From positions 24,778 through 88,777 of the forward strand of contig DPJA01000020.1 of assembly GCA_003543235.1 (NCBI GenBank): a stretch of DNA of 64,000 nucleotides, given 5' to 3'. Of the stretch, positions 55,825-64,000 are shown in pieces. The position numbers were made by a program, and so were the translations under genes. This DNA comes from Lachnospiraceae bacterium. Lineage in GTDB: Bacteria > Bacillota > Clostridia > Lachnospirales > Anaerotignaceae. How positions within the stretch are numbered: position 1 is the stretch's first letter; each line of letters opens with the position of its first letter. The notes below the pieces were generated by a model. It was not told the origin of the DNA. It saw nothing but the letters and a program-made list of their open reading frames with translations, and ran no database searches.

Positions 55825-57821
55825 TAGATTTAGGCAGTTTAGTAGCTAAAATAGTTGTTGATAGTGGTGATAGCACACAGCAGTTAGAGAATTTTGGTAC
55901 ACAAACGCAGACACTAGAGCAAAAAAGCTTTAGCTTGAAAGATAGTTTAAAAGGTATGGTTGGTGGTTTAGCCATTGGTGCAGCAGTTGCAGGAGTTGCA
56001 AAAGGTGTGGTTGAATGTGTTAAAAAAGCAGATGAATTGCAAAAATCATACAATACCCTCCAAACTCAAACGGGTGCGACAGATGAGGAAATGGGAGAGT
56101 TAGAACAAACTCTAAAAAATATCTATGCCAATAATTATGGAGAAGATTTTGAAGATATTGCTTTAGCTATGTCAGAGGTTGAAAAGCAAACTGGGCTAAC
56201 AGGTGAAGCCTTACAAACTACAACAGAAAATGCACTTGCCTTGCGTGATACTTTTGGTTATGAGGTACAAGAGAGTACACGTGCAGCCGATATGATGATG
56301 AAACAGTTTGGCATAACAAGTGATGAAGCCTTTAATTTAATTGCACAAGGTAGCCAAAATGGATTAGATAAAAACGGCAATTTGCTGGATAGCATCAATG
56401 AGTATTCCGTACATTTTAATCAGTTGGGGCTTGATAGTGAGGATATGTTTAATATGTTTGCTAACGGTGCTAAGGCGGGCGTATTTGATATAGATAAGCT
56501 TGGTGATGCTGTAAAAGAATTTGGTATCAGAGCAAAAGACGGTAGTGACACAACCATTGAAGCTTATGAATCATTAGGATTAAATGCTGATGAGTTGCAA
56601 GAGAAGTTTTCAGCGGGGGGCGAAACTGCAAACGATGCCTTTAAGGAAGTAACAAATGCTTTAAACAATTGTGATGATGAAGTTGTAAAAAATACAGCTG
56701 GTGTTAATCTTTTTGGTACGATGTGGGAAGATATGGGAGCAGATGCCATAAAGGCTTTATCTGACACCGACGGTTCAATTTCTACCACAGCTGACAGCTT
56801 GAATAAAATAAAAGAAATAAAATATGATGATTTAGGTAGTGCATTTGAGGGTATAGGTAGACAGATTGAAGTTGGTCTTGCAATTCCTATTGGAGAAAAG
56901 ATACTGCCTTTAGTTAATGAATTTGCAAACTGGATTAATGACCATATGCCAGAAATAAAGGCGGTTATAGAGGGTACAATGGGTGCTATAGGTGCATTGA
57001 TAGAAAGTTTAATAACTACTATTTCTGCATTAGTTACAGCAGCACAAACAGAGGGTACATATTTTAATGCAGTTTGGCATGAAATTAAGATTGTATTTGA
57101 AACAGTATTTAAAGCTATACAAGATATTTTTGCAATATTTACGGCAGCATTTAAAGGAGATTGGAAAGCTGTATGGGAAGGAGTAAAAACCCTTATTTCT
57201 GATGTTTGGAATGGTATAAAGGCATTAGTTGATAATAACCTAAAAGCAATTGTTACTCTTTTAAATGGCATACAGCAAGCTTTAAAAAATGCAGCAAAAG
57301 CTTTATTTAACAAGATTAAAGATGGCTTTTCAGAGGTTTGGAATAATATTAAAACGTGGGTAACAACTTCATTAACCAATCTTGTAAGTACAATTACAGG
57401 TGTAGGAAGCAGAATGTATAGTGCTGGAAAAGCTATACTCACAAGTATGTGGAATGGTTTAAAAGATGTGTGGAGTAGTATTTCAAGGTGGGTATCTGAA
57501 AAAGTTTCATGGATTGCTGATAAAGTAACCTTTTGGAATAATAGTAATTCTAGTATGAAAAAAGATGGTAGCCATAGAACAGGATTAAGCACTGTACCTT
57601 TTGATGGTTATTCTGCAATCTTGCATAAAGGGGAAATGGTATTAACACAGCCAGAGGCAGACAGATATAGGGAAGGTAATAATACAAGCACCACAAGTAA
57701 TGTAACTATTGCACCCGTTATTAATGTTGGTAGCGTTAGAAATGACAACGATATTAATAAAATTTCAAGGGAATTACAGACAGTTATAAAAATGAATAAC
57801 AGAGCATTGGGGGTGGTATAA
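55821..57821 (+). CDS. Tail tape measure protein
   Basis: The 666-residue protein has hydrophobic and Gly-rich stretches, a TMP-like region with FEDIALAMSEVEKQTGLTGE and TRAADMMMKQFGITSDEAFN, and helical repeats toward the C-terminus. A Ser/Asn-rich end carries FDGYSAILHKGEMVLTQPEA. It sets tail length; the protein is short for a tape measure, which implies a tail near 100 nm by the usual rule of about 0.15 nm per residue. It overlaps the previous frame by 4 bases. Confidence 0.85.
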   Translation: MIDLGSLVAKIVVDSGDSTQQLENFGTQTQTLEQKSFSLKDSLKGMVGGLAIGAAVAGVAKGVVECVKKADELQKSYNTLQTQTGATDEEMGELEQTLKNIYANNYGEDFEDIALAMSEVEKQTGLTGEALQTTTENALALRDTFGYEVQESTRAADMMMKQFGITSDEAFNLIAQGSQNGLDKNGNLLDSINEYSVHFNQLGLDSEDMFNMFANGAKAGVFDIDKLGDAVKEFGIRAKDGSDTTIEAYESLGLNADELQEKFSAGGETANDAFKEVTNALNNCDDEVVKNTAGVNLFGTMWEDMGADAIKALSDTDGSISTTADSLNKIKEIKYDDLGSAFEGIGRQIEVGLAIPIGEKILPLVNEFANWINDHMPEIKAVIEGTMGAIGALIESLITTISALVTAAQTEGTYFNAVWHEIKIVFETVFKAIQDIFAIFTAAFKGDWKAVWEGVKTLISDVWNGIKALVDNNLKAIVTLLNGIQQALKNAAKALFNKIKDGFSEVWNNIKTWVTTSLTNLVSTITGVGSRMYSAGKAILTSMWNGLKDVWSSISRWVSEKVSWIADKVTFWNNSNSSMKKDGSHRTGLSTVPFDGYSAILHKGEMVLTQPEADRYREGNNTSTTSNVTIAPVINVGSVRNDNDINKISRELQTVIKMNNRALGVV

Positions 57822-58655
57822 ATGGCAGTTTTTAGCAGGGTAAAAGGTTTTACCTTCAATGGTACAGTTGTGGATAATAGCCTTGATAATGGTATTTATC
57901 TTCTTGATGTTAATAAAGATGCAACAGCAGAATTATTATACACAAGCTTTGAAATACCTAACAGGGATGGCACATTAACCATATCAAATAGATATGAAAA
58001 TAAACTCATTACTGTGACAATTGGCATTTATGCAACTACAGTACAAGAAAGAAGAAATATTGAAAGAGAATTAATTAAAAATATGGTGGGTGTTGAAGGT
58101 AAGCTTATTTTCTTAGATGAGCCTACCTTTTTTTATAAGGCTAAAATATTTGGGGCAATTGGCAGAACAGAGGGAGATGTATTTACAGAAATACAGATAC
58201 CTTTTCTATGTAGCCCGTTCTTATACGAACTCTATGACGATAGCCGAGATTATACAATCAATCAGCTTGCAAACACCACCATTGACGAACTAGACGGTTT
58301 ACTGGTGAACAAAGCAGCATGGCAGAACATAACAGCTAGGACAGTTAAAACAATTGTTAATACAGGTAATTACAAGGCTTTACCAACTATCTTAATTAGT
58401 GGCACTGCTGACCTTGTAACTATCAGAATTGAGGACACAGCCTTTAGCGTTGCTAACGTAAACGGTATTGTTTATGTGGATTGCGACAAGATGATTTGTT
58501 ATACAATTTCAGGAAGTACAAAAACAAGCAAACTAACGGATTTTACAGGCTTATTTCCAACGGTTAAAGTAGGTTCAAACGCTATAATAATTGATGGTAC
58601 AAGCGTTGATTTGCAAGAAGTAACAATTAATTATCCAAACACATACATAGTTTAA
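57822..58655 (+). CDS. Distal tail protein (Dit)
   Basis: The 277-residue protein follows the tape measure directly and shows the Dit/siphovirus tail component pattern (DVNKDATAELLYTSFEIPNR, then DGTLTISNRYENKLITVTIG, IERELIKNMVGVEGKL). It forms the baseplate hub ring. Start ATG is one base after the previous stop, with GGGGGTGGT nearby. Confidence 0.82.
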   Translation: MAVFSRVKGFTFNGTVVDNSLDNGIYLLDVNKDATAELLYTSFEIPNRDGTLTISNRYENKLITVTIGIYATTVQERRNIERELIKNMVGVEGKLIFLDEPTFFYKAKIFGAIGRTEGDVFTEIQIPFLCSPFLYELYDDSRDYTINQLANTTIDELDGLLVNKAAWQNITARTVKTIVNTGNYKALPTILISGTADLVTIRIEDTAFSVANVNGIVYVDCDKMICYTISGSTKTSKLTDFTGLFPTVKVGSNAIIIDGTSVDLQEVTINYPNTYIV

Positions 58656-58666
58656 GGAGGTGCGGA

Positions 58667-59611
58667 ATGGATTTACAATGGATAAATGGAACAGATGCAG
58701 TTCCAGAAATGGCAACGAAAACAAATTTAAACTTTAATGAACTTTCCGAGGGTGTGAGCGAGGACATAACAGAGGTGAAAACTTATGCCGACACAGTATC
58801 GGCTACAGCCAAAAACGAAGCAATAGCAGAAACTCAAACATGGGTGAAGGGTACGTTTAGTAATTCTAACTTGCTTATTAATGGTGATTTTCAGGTTTGG
58901 CAAAGAGGTACGAGCTTTACAAATGTTGGTGGTGTATATACTGCTGATAGATGGAGGATGGCTAACTCGTCTTACCAATTGGTTGAAAAAGTTGCAGACG
59001 GTACACATATAATAGGTTCGGCAAATACATCTGCCTATGCTTATTTCCAATACAACTTTGAAAGCTCTTTAAATTTCCCTGTAACAATATCTTTTAAAGT
59101 TAACAGTACGTATTATTCAAAAACATTTACTGCAATATCAACATCAGGAATAACAACTGATGACGGCTTAATACTTGCTTATTTTGCTACTTCGACACAA
59201 TTTAATTTCAGGATAAAAGGTGGATTTGATGGTGTAATTAATTGGGTTAAGGGAGAATTAGGTTCTGTTGCTACTCCTTTTGTACCTAGACCATATGGGG
59301 AAGAATTAGCAATGTGTCAGAGATATGGTGTAAATATATCAACTTATGTTAGATTACGTGCTGTTTATTATACATCAGATTATTTAGAATTTTATATGCC
59401 ATTTCCAACACTAAGAGCAAATCCTACCGTTGATACATCAGCTTTTATTACTAGAGCATATGGTTCATCAACACCAATAACAGGGTTTTCCTACTCTTTT
59501 GTTGCGGTTTCTGGAGGTTTAAGGATACAAGCAACTAAATCAGCCCACGGATTGACAGATGGAAATCTTGTTTTACCATCAGCAGGTACATTTTTTGATG
59601 CAGAAATATAA
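58667..59611 (+). CDS. Putative receptor-binding or baseplate protein
   Basis: The 314-residue protein has an N-terminal helical segment with MATKTNLNFNELSEGVSEDI and a C-terminal domain starting NLLINGDFQVWQRGTSFTNV that recurs in phage tail tip and fibre proteins and may be a carbohydrate-binding fold. It follows Dit, so it is likely a receptor-binding component, but no exact domain was verified. Confidence 0.65.
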   Translation: MDLQWINGTDAVPEMATKTNLNFNELSEGVSEDITEVKTYADTVSATAKNEAIAETQTWVKGTFSNSNLLINGDFQVWQRGTSFTNVGGVYTADRWRMANSSYQLVEKVADGTHIIGSANTSAYAYFQYNFESSLNFPVTISFKVNSTYYSKTFTAISTSGITTDDGLILAYFATSTQFNFRIKGGFDGVINWVKGELGSVATPFVPRPYGEELAMCQRYGVNISTYVRLRAVYYTSDYLEFYMPFPTLRANPTVDTSAFITRAYGSSTPITGFSYSFVAVSGGLRIQATKSAHGLTDGNLVLPSAGTFFDAEI

Positions 59612-59625
59612 GAGAGGTGATTATA

Positions 59626-59958
59626 TTGGACGAATTTTGTAACAGGCATTACATAAGACTTGATTTAGAAGGGCGTATAATCAAAGGGTTTTCAGATGCC
59701 TTTGAACAACCTATTGAGGGTGATATTTGCATTAACGAGCAAAGTGGCAGACATTTTGAATTGTTTGGTGTTGTTAATCCACCCTTGATGGATGTGCAAG
59801 GGATTTATCAATACAAGTATGTTGATGGGGTTGTGTCAGAACGTACAACAGAGGAAATACAAGCAGATATTGCAAATATTCCAACTGTATTATCAGAACA
59901 GGAGCAAACGAACATGGCAATAGCTGAACTGACAATGATGGTAGCAAGTCTATTATAA
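59626..59958 (+). CDS. Small tail-tip associated protein
   Basis: The 110-residue protein starts with TTG at 59626 after AGAGAGGTGA. It has SGRHFELFGVVNPPLMDVQG and C-terminal helix SEQEQTNMAIAELTMMVASL. It resembles XkdW-like small tail proteins by position and C-terminal helix. A 46-residue ORF follows. Confidence 0.6.
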   Translation: MDEFCNRHYIRLDLEGRIIKGFSDAFEQPIEGDICINEQSGRHFELFGVVNPPLMDVQGIYQYKYVDGVVSERTTEEIQADIANIPTVLSEQEQTNMAIAELTMMVASLL

Positions 59959-59969
59959 AGGAGGATTTT

Positions 59970-60110
59970 ATGGTATTTACAAAAAACAGCGGGTTAGTAA
60001 TGGTGTGGGTTGGATTGGTTTTAAACGGTACATATACAGTTGACCAAGTTCCAAACATATTTAATTTAAAAGAAGCAGTTACAGCAGTTGTAAACGGCAC
60101 AGCAGAGTAA
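59970..60110 (+). CDS. XkdX-like short tail protein
   Basis: A 46-residue frame with AAAGGAGG 8 bases before its ATG. It reads MVFTKNSGLVMVWVGLVLNG and ends LKEAVTAVVNGTAE. Short proteins of this kind lie beside the tail fibre genes in related phages (XkdX type). No further evidence. Confidence 0.6.
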   Translation: MVFTKNSGLVMVWVGLVLNGTYTVDQVPNIFNLKEAVTAVVNGTAE

Positions 60111-60117
60111 AAATACT

Positions 60118-60153
60118 AAGAACGATTCAATTAATTTTGAGCCGTTCTTTTTT
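60118..60153 (+). terminator. Terminator inside the tail module
   Basis: AAGAACGATTCAA (60118-60130) pairs with TTGAGCCGTTCTT (60137-60149), then a T-run. It overlaps a canonical TTG of the next frame, which argues against that start. Confidence 0.85.
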
Positions 60154-60169
60154 AGGAAGGGGTGATTAT

Positions 60170-61693
60170 ATCAGTTATCCAATTATAGTAAATAAAAATG
60201 CTTTATCCGTACCTTTAGCGTATTTAAACAATATTGAAGAAGGTACGTGTGTTATAAGGGAAACAATCAACGGTGAATACACACTATCATTTACAGCTAT
60301 TATTGAGGAGTTTAAAACAGAATTTCTCTATGATGAAAACAATTTAATTGAGGTTGATGGAGATTTATTCAAGCCATTAATACTAGAGGAACTACATAGT
60401 GAGGATGGCTTATTAACCATTTCTGTAAGCTGTGAGCATATCACTTATGAATTACTGGATAATGTTATGACTGATTTTTCATACAGCTACAAGGACATTA
60501 CAGAGGTTATAACAGCTTGTTTAACGGGTACAGAGTTTATACTTGCAGGTACAGACGTAACATTAAAAACGGATATTAATTATACCGAAGAATGTAATTC
60601 TAAGCAGATACTTCAAGCCATAGCAAACAACTGGAAAGCTGAATTAAAATATAACCGTTATAATATTTACGCATACAATCGAATTGGTGCAGATAGGGGC
60701 GTTGATTTCCGTTTTGGTAAGAATATCACAGGTTTAAAGCGTACAGTTGACCGCAGTACAAGGGATAGCGAGGGAAACCCAACAATTAGCTATGAGGTTG
60801 ATGTGGTTGAGTTAAAATTCATTGATGAAGATTATGCACAGCTTGAATATTTTGAACTAGGTGACACTGTAAGAGTTGTTGACAGTGCTTTGAATATATC
60901 CGTTAAGCAAAGAATTGTAAGCCTTGAGAGGGATGTTCTGACAGGCAAAAATACATCTTTAACACTGGGAAATGTGACGGATGATATACGCACCACAATA
61001 AGCAGTATGCAATCTGATGTGACAGAGGTAAAACAGGTAATAACAAACAGTTCGCCAGATTGGGACAAAATTAAAGAAATAACCGACAATTTGGGTAATG
61101 TTATTGCAAGTAAATTATCTGGTACATTGCAGCTTGCTACTACAGCTATTGAAAACGCAACTACTACAATGAAAATATCTGATAATGGTATATTGTTCCA
61201 TAATCAGCCAACAGAGGAATTAAGCACCTTTGCTTGTTTGTTGAATAGTAACGGCATTACATTTGCTAATTCCAAAGACGTTAGCGGTAATTGGATATGG
61301 CAATCCGCTTTAAATTCAGAGGGATTAATTGCTAACAAGGTGGTTGCTAGTGCTTTATACGGCTTAACCATGCAGGCGGTAAGTATCGTGGGTGGAACTA
61401 TTACAGGCGGTACAATTAATGGTGTGACAATGGAAGGCAGTACAATTTACGCTGGTAATAGAACAACAGGCAACTATACTCAAATTTCAGCTAATGGTGA
61501 TATTAGAGTTTATCAAAATCATAATGTTTCAGCTAGTTTTTGGACAAATGAAGATATGGGCGGTTATATGACAATCCATAATTCTGTAGGGTATGAGATA
61601 TTCAGAATACAAGGAATAGGCTCGGGTAATGAAGTGGATATTCAGTCAGCAGAAGGAAGTTGGTCGATGGGTGTACAGGGACAGGATAAATGA
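60170..61693 (+). CDS. Tail-associated lysin/Prophage_tail-type protein
   Basis: The protein of about 507 residues has an N-terminal Tal/Prophage_tail-type domain (LAYLNNIEEGTCVIRETING, then EYTLSFTAIIEEFKTEF, EYFELGDTVRVVDSALNISV) and a beta-helical Gly/Thr-rich C-terminus. It is likely a baseplate hub protein with possible peptidoglycan cleavage. The strong site AGGAAGGGG lies 7 bases before an in-frame ATC at 60170, and the only canonical upstream start (TTG at 60137) lies inside the terminator stem. I propose an ATC start. Confidence 0.7.
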   Translation: MSYPIIVNKNALSVPLAYLNNIEEGTCVIRETINGEYTLSFTAIIEEFKTEFLYDENNLIEVDGDLFKPLILEELHSEDGLLTISVSCEHITYELLDNVMTDFSYSYKDITEVITACLTGTEFILAGTDVTLKTDINYTEECNSKQILQAIANNWKAELKYNRYNIYAYNRIGADRGVDFRFGKNITGLKRTVDRSTRDSEGNPTISYEVDVVELKFIDEDYAQLEYFELGDTVRVVDSALNISVKQRIVSLERDVLTGKNTSLTLGNVTDDIRTTISSMQSDVTEVKQVITNSSPDWDKIKEITDNLGNVIASKLSGTLQLATTAIENATTTMKISDNGILFHNQPTEELSTFACLLNSNGITFANSKDVSGNWIWQSALNSEGLIANKVVASALYGLTMQAVSIVGGTITGGTINGVTMEGSTIYAGNRTTGNYTQISANGDIRVYQNHNVSASFWTNEDMGGYMTIHNSVGYEIFRIQGIGSGNEVDIQSAEGSWSMGVQGQDK

Positions 61694-62315
61694 CAAAACG
61701 GGATAAGACGGGATAACATGGGAAAGAGGGGGAAAAGCCTTGATTTACAAGGGATAGAGCGGTTTTGAGGTGGGCGAAGGCTGGGACGATTGACAGGAAT
61801 ATTGAGAATGGGCAATTATCCACAAGGAGGGTGCTTTTTTGTTGAAAAAATGTGGACAATCTTAAAGTGGAACGCTGAAAGCCTTGAAAACAGGGGGTTT
61901 TACAAAAGGCAGTGGGGATTGCCGGTACGGAAGTGCAGCCAGCTGCGGAGGGTTACCAAATTTGAACACAAAAAAACGCATTACAAGTACGGTACGGGCA
62001 AGTATGAGTTATAACGGGGCGTTACTTTTGAGCAAAACCCCGTTACAAATGCAAAAAAAGCCGTTGTTTTTGCGTTACTTGCGTACCTAAAGCGTACTTA
62101 GTGCGTACTTGAGCGTTACAGAAGATTTAAAAAACCGCTTTAAAATCACAGAAAAAAGGTCTTAGCAATTACGCAAATAGCTAAAATGGGAAAAAAGTGC
62201 GTAATTGCCCTAAAATCAATGGTTTCAACAATATTTTATACATAAAGAGTAGACCGAGCAATTACGCAAAATATGTACAAAAATGATAGATAAATCTATC
62301 AAAATAAGCAAAAAA
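61694..62315. other. Gene-free junction region with iteron-like repeats
   Basis: No supported gene. Five copies of GCGTACTT/GCGTTAC at 62072-62119 are spaced about 9-11 bases. GCAATTACGCAAA occurs at 62165 and 62258 with an inverted GCGTAATTGC at 62199. A terminal segment near 61694 carries repeats of the ACGGGATA type. This may contain the right end of the first prophage and the left edge of the second. Confidence 0.6.
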
Positions 62316-62768
62316 TTAAGCGATTCCAGAGGATGAATTATGGTCGTCAGGGTCGCTTTTTTTGCTGTCATTTTTGCCTGTATAAGGCGAGTTGTATGAT
62401 GTTGTTTTGCCCCTTTTAATTGCACGATTGTATTTAAGGGTTAAGCAGTCATAAATATCTTCTTTATCACGCTCATCAAGGTCTCTAAACATATCAATAA
62501 TAGAAATTTCGGTTGCTGAAAGTATATGACTACATTCATTTTCGGTTATCTGAATTTGTTGAGGTGTATTAGTGCCTGTTATTATCCAGTCAATGGAGCA
62601 TTTTAGGATTTGACTTAATGGGAGCAAAGACGCTATTGAAGGAGCATATTTATCATTCTCAATATCACTTATATTACCAATGGAAAGTCCTGTATTTTCA
62701 TGTATTTGTTTAATTGTAAGATTAAGTTCTTTTCTTTTAGTTTTTATTCTGTTGCCTATACTTTGCAT
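62316..62768 (-). CDS. XRE-family phage repressor
   Basis: The 150-residue protein has an N-terminal HTH (RIKTKRKELNLTIKQIHENT, then GLSIGNISDIENDKYAPSIA) and a helical C-terminal region (DMFRDLDERDKEDIYDCLTL). Its minus-strand orientation, opposite to a strong rightward promoter flanked by operator copies, marks a lysogeny control region. AGGAGGC precedes the start. It is separate from the HTH-MazF repressor of the first prophage. Confidence 0.9.
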   Translation of the reverse strand: MQSIGNRIKTKRKELNLTIKQIHENTGLSIGNISDIENDKYAPSIASLLPLSQILKCSIDWIITGTNTPQQIQITENECSHILSATEISIIDMFRDLDERDKEDIYDCLTLKYNRAIKRGKTTSYNSPYTGKNDSKKSDPDDHNSSSGIA

Positions 62769-62783
62769 AGATTGCCTCCTAAT

Positions 62784-62854
62784 ATCGAGTATATGAAAAA
62801 ATAATCGGATATATGATATTTTGCATTGACAATTTCGAGTATCTGAAATATAAT
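62784..62854. promoter_or_regulatory. Triple operator with rightward promoter
   Basis: Three related 15-base copies occur: ATCGAGTATATGAAA (62784-62798), ATCGGATATATGATA (62804-62818) and TTCGAGTATCTGAAA (62834-62848). The third fills the 17-base spacer of TTGACA (62826-62831) and TATAAT (62849-62854). This is typical repressor control of the early promoter. Confidence 0.8.
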
Positions 62855-62942
62855 AACAATAGATAGATTAATAAATCAATTAAATCCTATCACAAAGCAA
62901 GATTTTAGTAAACAAAAACCAGTTTACAAAAGGAGACAAGAA

Positions 62943-63104
62943 ATGAAAAACGGTAAGAGACTTACCAGAGCACAGAAGATAAGATTGCGTGAGGTGAACT
63001 TAAGGCCAGACAATTGGCTGGCACTAACTAATGAGCCAGACGGGTTTACAGTTATACATAGGGAATCTCACAAGGTACGGAAAGTACCAAAAAGAAATGT
63101 CTAA
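62943..63104 (+). CDS. DUF6906-like small protein
   Basis: A 53-residue frame starts with ATG and AAGGAG 8 bases upstream. KRLTRAQKIRLREVNLRPDN followed by WLALTNEPDGFTVIHRESHK resembles the DUF6906 family of small phage proteins. It is the first rightward gene from the strong promoter at 62826. Confidence 0.65.
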   Translation: MKNGKRLTRAQKIRLREVNLRPDNWLALTNEPDGFTVIHRESHKVRKVPKRNV

Positions 63105-63217
63105 TGATGAAGTTGGATAGCACGGCTGTTGATGTCGGGAGGACTAATACACAGGGTGGGAATAGAACTGAATTTAAGACAGGCACTGGAATAATGAAAA
63201 ATTGAACGGAGGGTTTA

Positions 63218-63589
63218 ATGAAAACTGTAAAAGATTTTCTTAAAAAAAGCAGGGAGATGGCTTGGCATAACAGGCTTTGTTACTCAAAAACTTATCTTAT
63301 GAATGAGGCAAGAGAAGGGTACGAGAGTCTGTTTGATGACAGCGTAAGAGATTGTGAAATTGTAGAAGAATTGATTAAGCTAGTGGAAAAAGCAAAAGCT
63401 GAATCTGAAAAGTTAAGGTTAGAATATCCTTTCAAATGCCAGAGTTGTAAGCATAGGGATGAAGAACACAGTTCCATTTTGTATGAAGAAGTAGACGGAA
63501 AAGACAGACCCATAGGGATGTATCCATGTAATTATCACGGAATGGAAATTAGTTTAAATGATTTTTGCAGTTACTTTGAGAAAAAGTAA
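63218..63589 (+). CDS. Hypothetical phage protein with Cys-rich C-terminus
   Basis: The 123-residue protein has helical N-terminal two thirds and a C-terminal FKCQSCKHRDEEHSSI ... PCNYHGMEISLNDFCSYF with four cysteines and histidines, suggesting a zinc ribbon. ACGGAGG precedes the ATG. Function unknown. Confidence 0.6.
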   Translation: MKTVKDFLKKSREMAWHNRLCYSKTYLMNEAREGYESLFDDSVRDCEIVEELIKLVEKAKAESEKLRLEYPFKCQSCKHRDEEHSSILYEEVDGKDRPIGMYPCNYHGMEISLNDFCSYFEKK

Positions 63590-63672
63590 AGTGGCAGGTG
63601 GCGGAGCAACAGCGGGAGCGAGTATTCGTGTAACTGCGGACAGAATAGTTGTCAAAAAAACGGGGTGATATT

Positions 63673-63993
63673 GTGGTATGTAATCTTGACTGTGAGCATT
63701 GCGTGTTTGAGGACTGCATAAATGACGAGATTACTTATGAGGATTACAAAAAGTCGAGGGTGATTGATAGCATTTTAGGTTTAGCTGTGCCTAGAAGGGG
63801 ACGTCCTAAGGGAGGAAAGGACACCAGCGGCATTAGTGTCAAGGAAAAAATGCGTATGCGATATTTGGATAAGCGTGAGGAGGCACTGGCGTATTCCAAA
63901 AAGTATGCTGCCGAGCACAGAGAAGAAATAAACGCCAACAGGAGAAAAAAACGTTTAAATAACAAGATTGAAATTGACAAAAATGGGGAGTGA
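63673..63993 (+). CDS. Hypothetical phage protein with Cys motif and basic tail
   Basis: The GTG start at 63673 follows GGGGTGATATT. The 106-residue protein has NLDCEHCVFEDCINDEITYE at the N-terminus and a helical basic C-terminus (REEINANRRKKRLNNK). It may bind nucleic acid. A further frame begins at 63998 with an ATG after GGGGAGTGAGG, running past the window edge. Confidence 0.55.
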   Translation: MVCNLDCEHCVFEDCINDEITYEDYKKSRVIDSILGLAVPRRGRPKGGKDTSGISVKEKMRMRYLDKREEALAYSKKYAAEHREEINANRRKKRLNNKIEIDKNGE

Positions 63994-63997
63994 GGTT

Positions 63998-64000
63998 ATG
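63998..64000 (+). CDS. Start of next gene, cut by window edge
   Basis: GGGGAGTGAGG is followed by ATG at the last three bases of the window. Only the start codon is visible, so nothing else can be said. Confidence 0.3.

Noticed and set aside
56564..57592. A 342-residue minus-strand frame antisense to the tape measure gene
   Set aside because: It is the complement of a strongly supported coding gene, and its leucine/isoleucine-rich composition is typical of a shadow frame.
61790..62090. Overlapping plus-strand frames in the junction region
   Set aside because: No ribosome site, composition resembles non-coding DNA, and neither frame shows a recognisable motif.
63107..63210. A 33-residue frame after the DUF6906-like gene
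   Set aside because: No ribosome site and no hydrophobic or motif content to support it.

Overview
The window is low-GC DNA from an endospore-forming member of the Clostridia, most likely Lachnospiraceae-like. Support comes from the gene complement (alpha/beta-type small acid-soluble spore protein, CotF-like coat protein, CdaR/PucR regulator followed by ftsEX), the dgt-dnaG-rpoD order, and strong AAGGAGG-type ribosome binding sites. Genus and species cannot be fixed from the sequence alone. Layout, 0-10 kb: a 5'-truncated CdaR-type regulator, the divisome-linked set ftsE-ftsX-M23 hydrolase, a CtpA-like S41 protease, a degenerate site-2-protease homologue, and scpA-scpB (condensin partners). 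On the minus strand is a lysine operon asd-dapA-dapB controlled by a lysine riboswitch and attenuator. 10-19.5 kb: a spore SASP gene, two tRNA-Ser genes and tRNA-Trp, a partial duplicate of tRNA-Trp on the far side of a CotF-like gene, then a redox pair (CoA-disulfide reductase with rhodanese domain, and thioredoxin) that share a palindromic upstream site, followed by small metabolic and unknown genes. 19.5-23.4 kb: an accessory islet with a staygreen-domain protein, a decayed IS3-like remnant, a DUF6143-like protein, decayed coding scraps, an AbiH-type abortive-infection gene, a truncated zinc-knuckle ORF and tRNA-Leu. 23.5-35.85 kb: core genes again, namely an ECF sigma and its DUF4349 anti-sigma, a cation/proton antiporter, a NUDIX hydrolase, a tautomerase, dgt-dnaG-rpoD, trmK-nif3-nucleoside kinase, and the RNase P RNA gene rnpB. 
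35.9-61.7 kb is a siphovirus-type prophage that begins immediately after rnpB. It has a tyrosine integrase, an endolysin-type amidase, an HTH-MazF fusion in the repressor position with a divergent operator/promoter, and a large two-barrel RNA polymerase homologue related to SPbeta YonO and the QDE-1 family (active-site motif DFDSD). It also carries DUF3102-ParB and RepL-like replication proteins beside a very large stem-loop, a probable nuclease, a terminase small-subunit-like HTH, and a convergent Fst/par-like type I toxin-antitoxin locus. The SPP1-like head and tail module follows: TerL, portal, MuF-like protein, an inserted zinc-ribbon membrane moron, scaffold, capsid, connectors, tail tube, frameshifted chaperones, tape measure, Dit and Tal. 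No holin or lysis module follows the tail genes. From about 62.3 kb a second phage-like early region starts with an XRE repressor and three operator copies around a strong promoter. It continues past the right edge. 
Working together: integrase and repressor would set lysogeny, RepL/ParB-like proteins and the stem-loop suggest a replication module, and the phage-encoded RNA polymerase could transcribe phage genes independently of host sigma factors. The type I toxin and the HTH-MazF protein are candidate maintenance or defence modules. These functional links are inferences from domain recognition and gene order; no searches were run.
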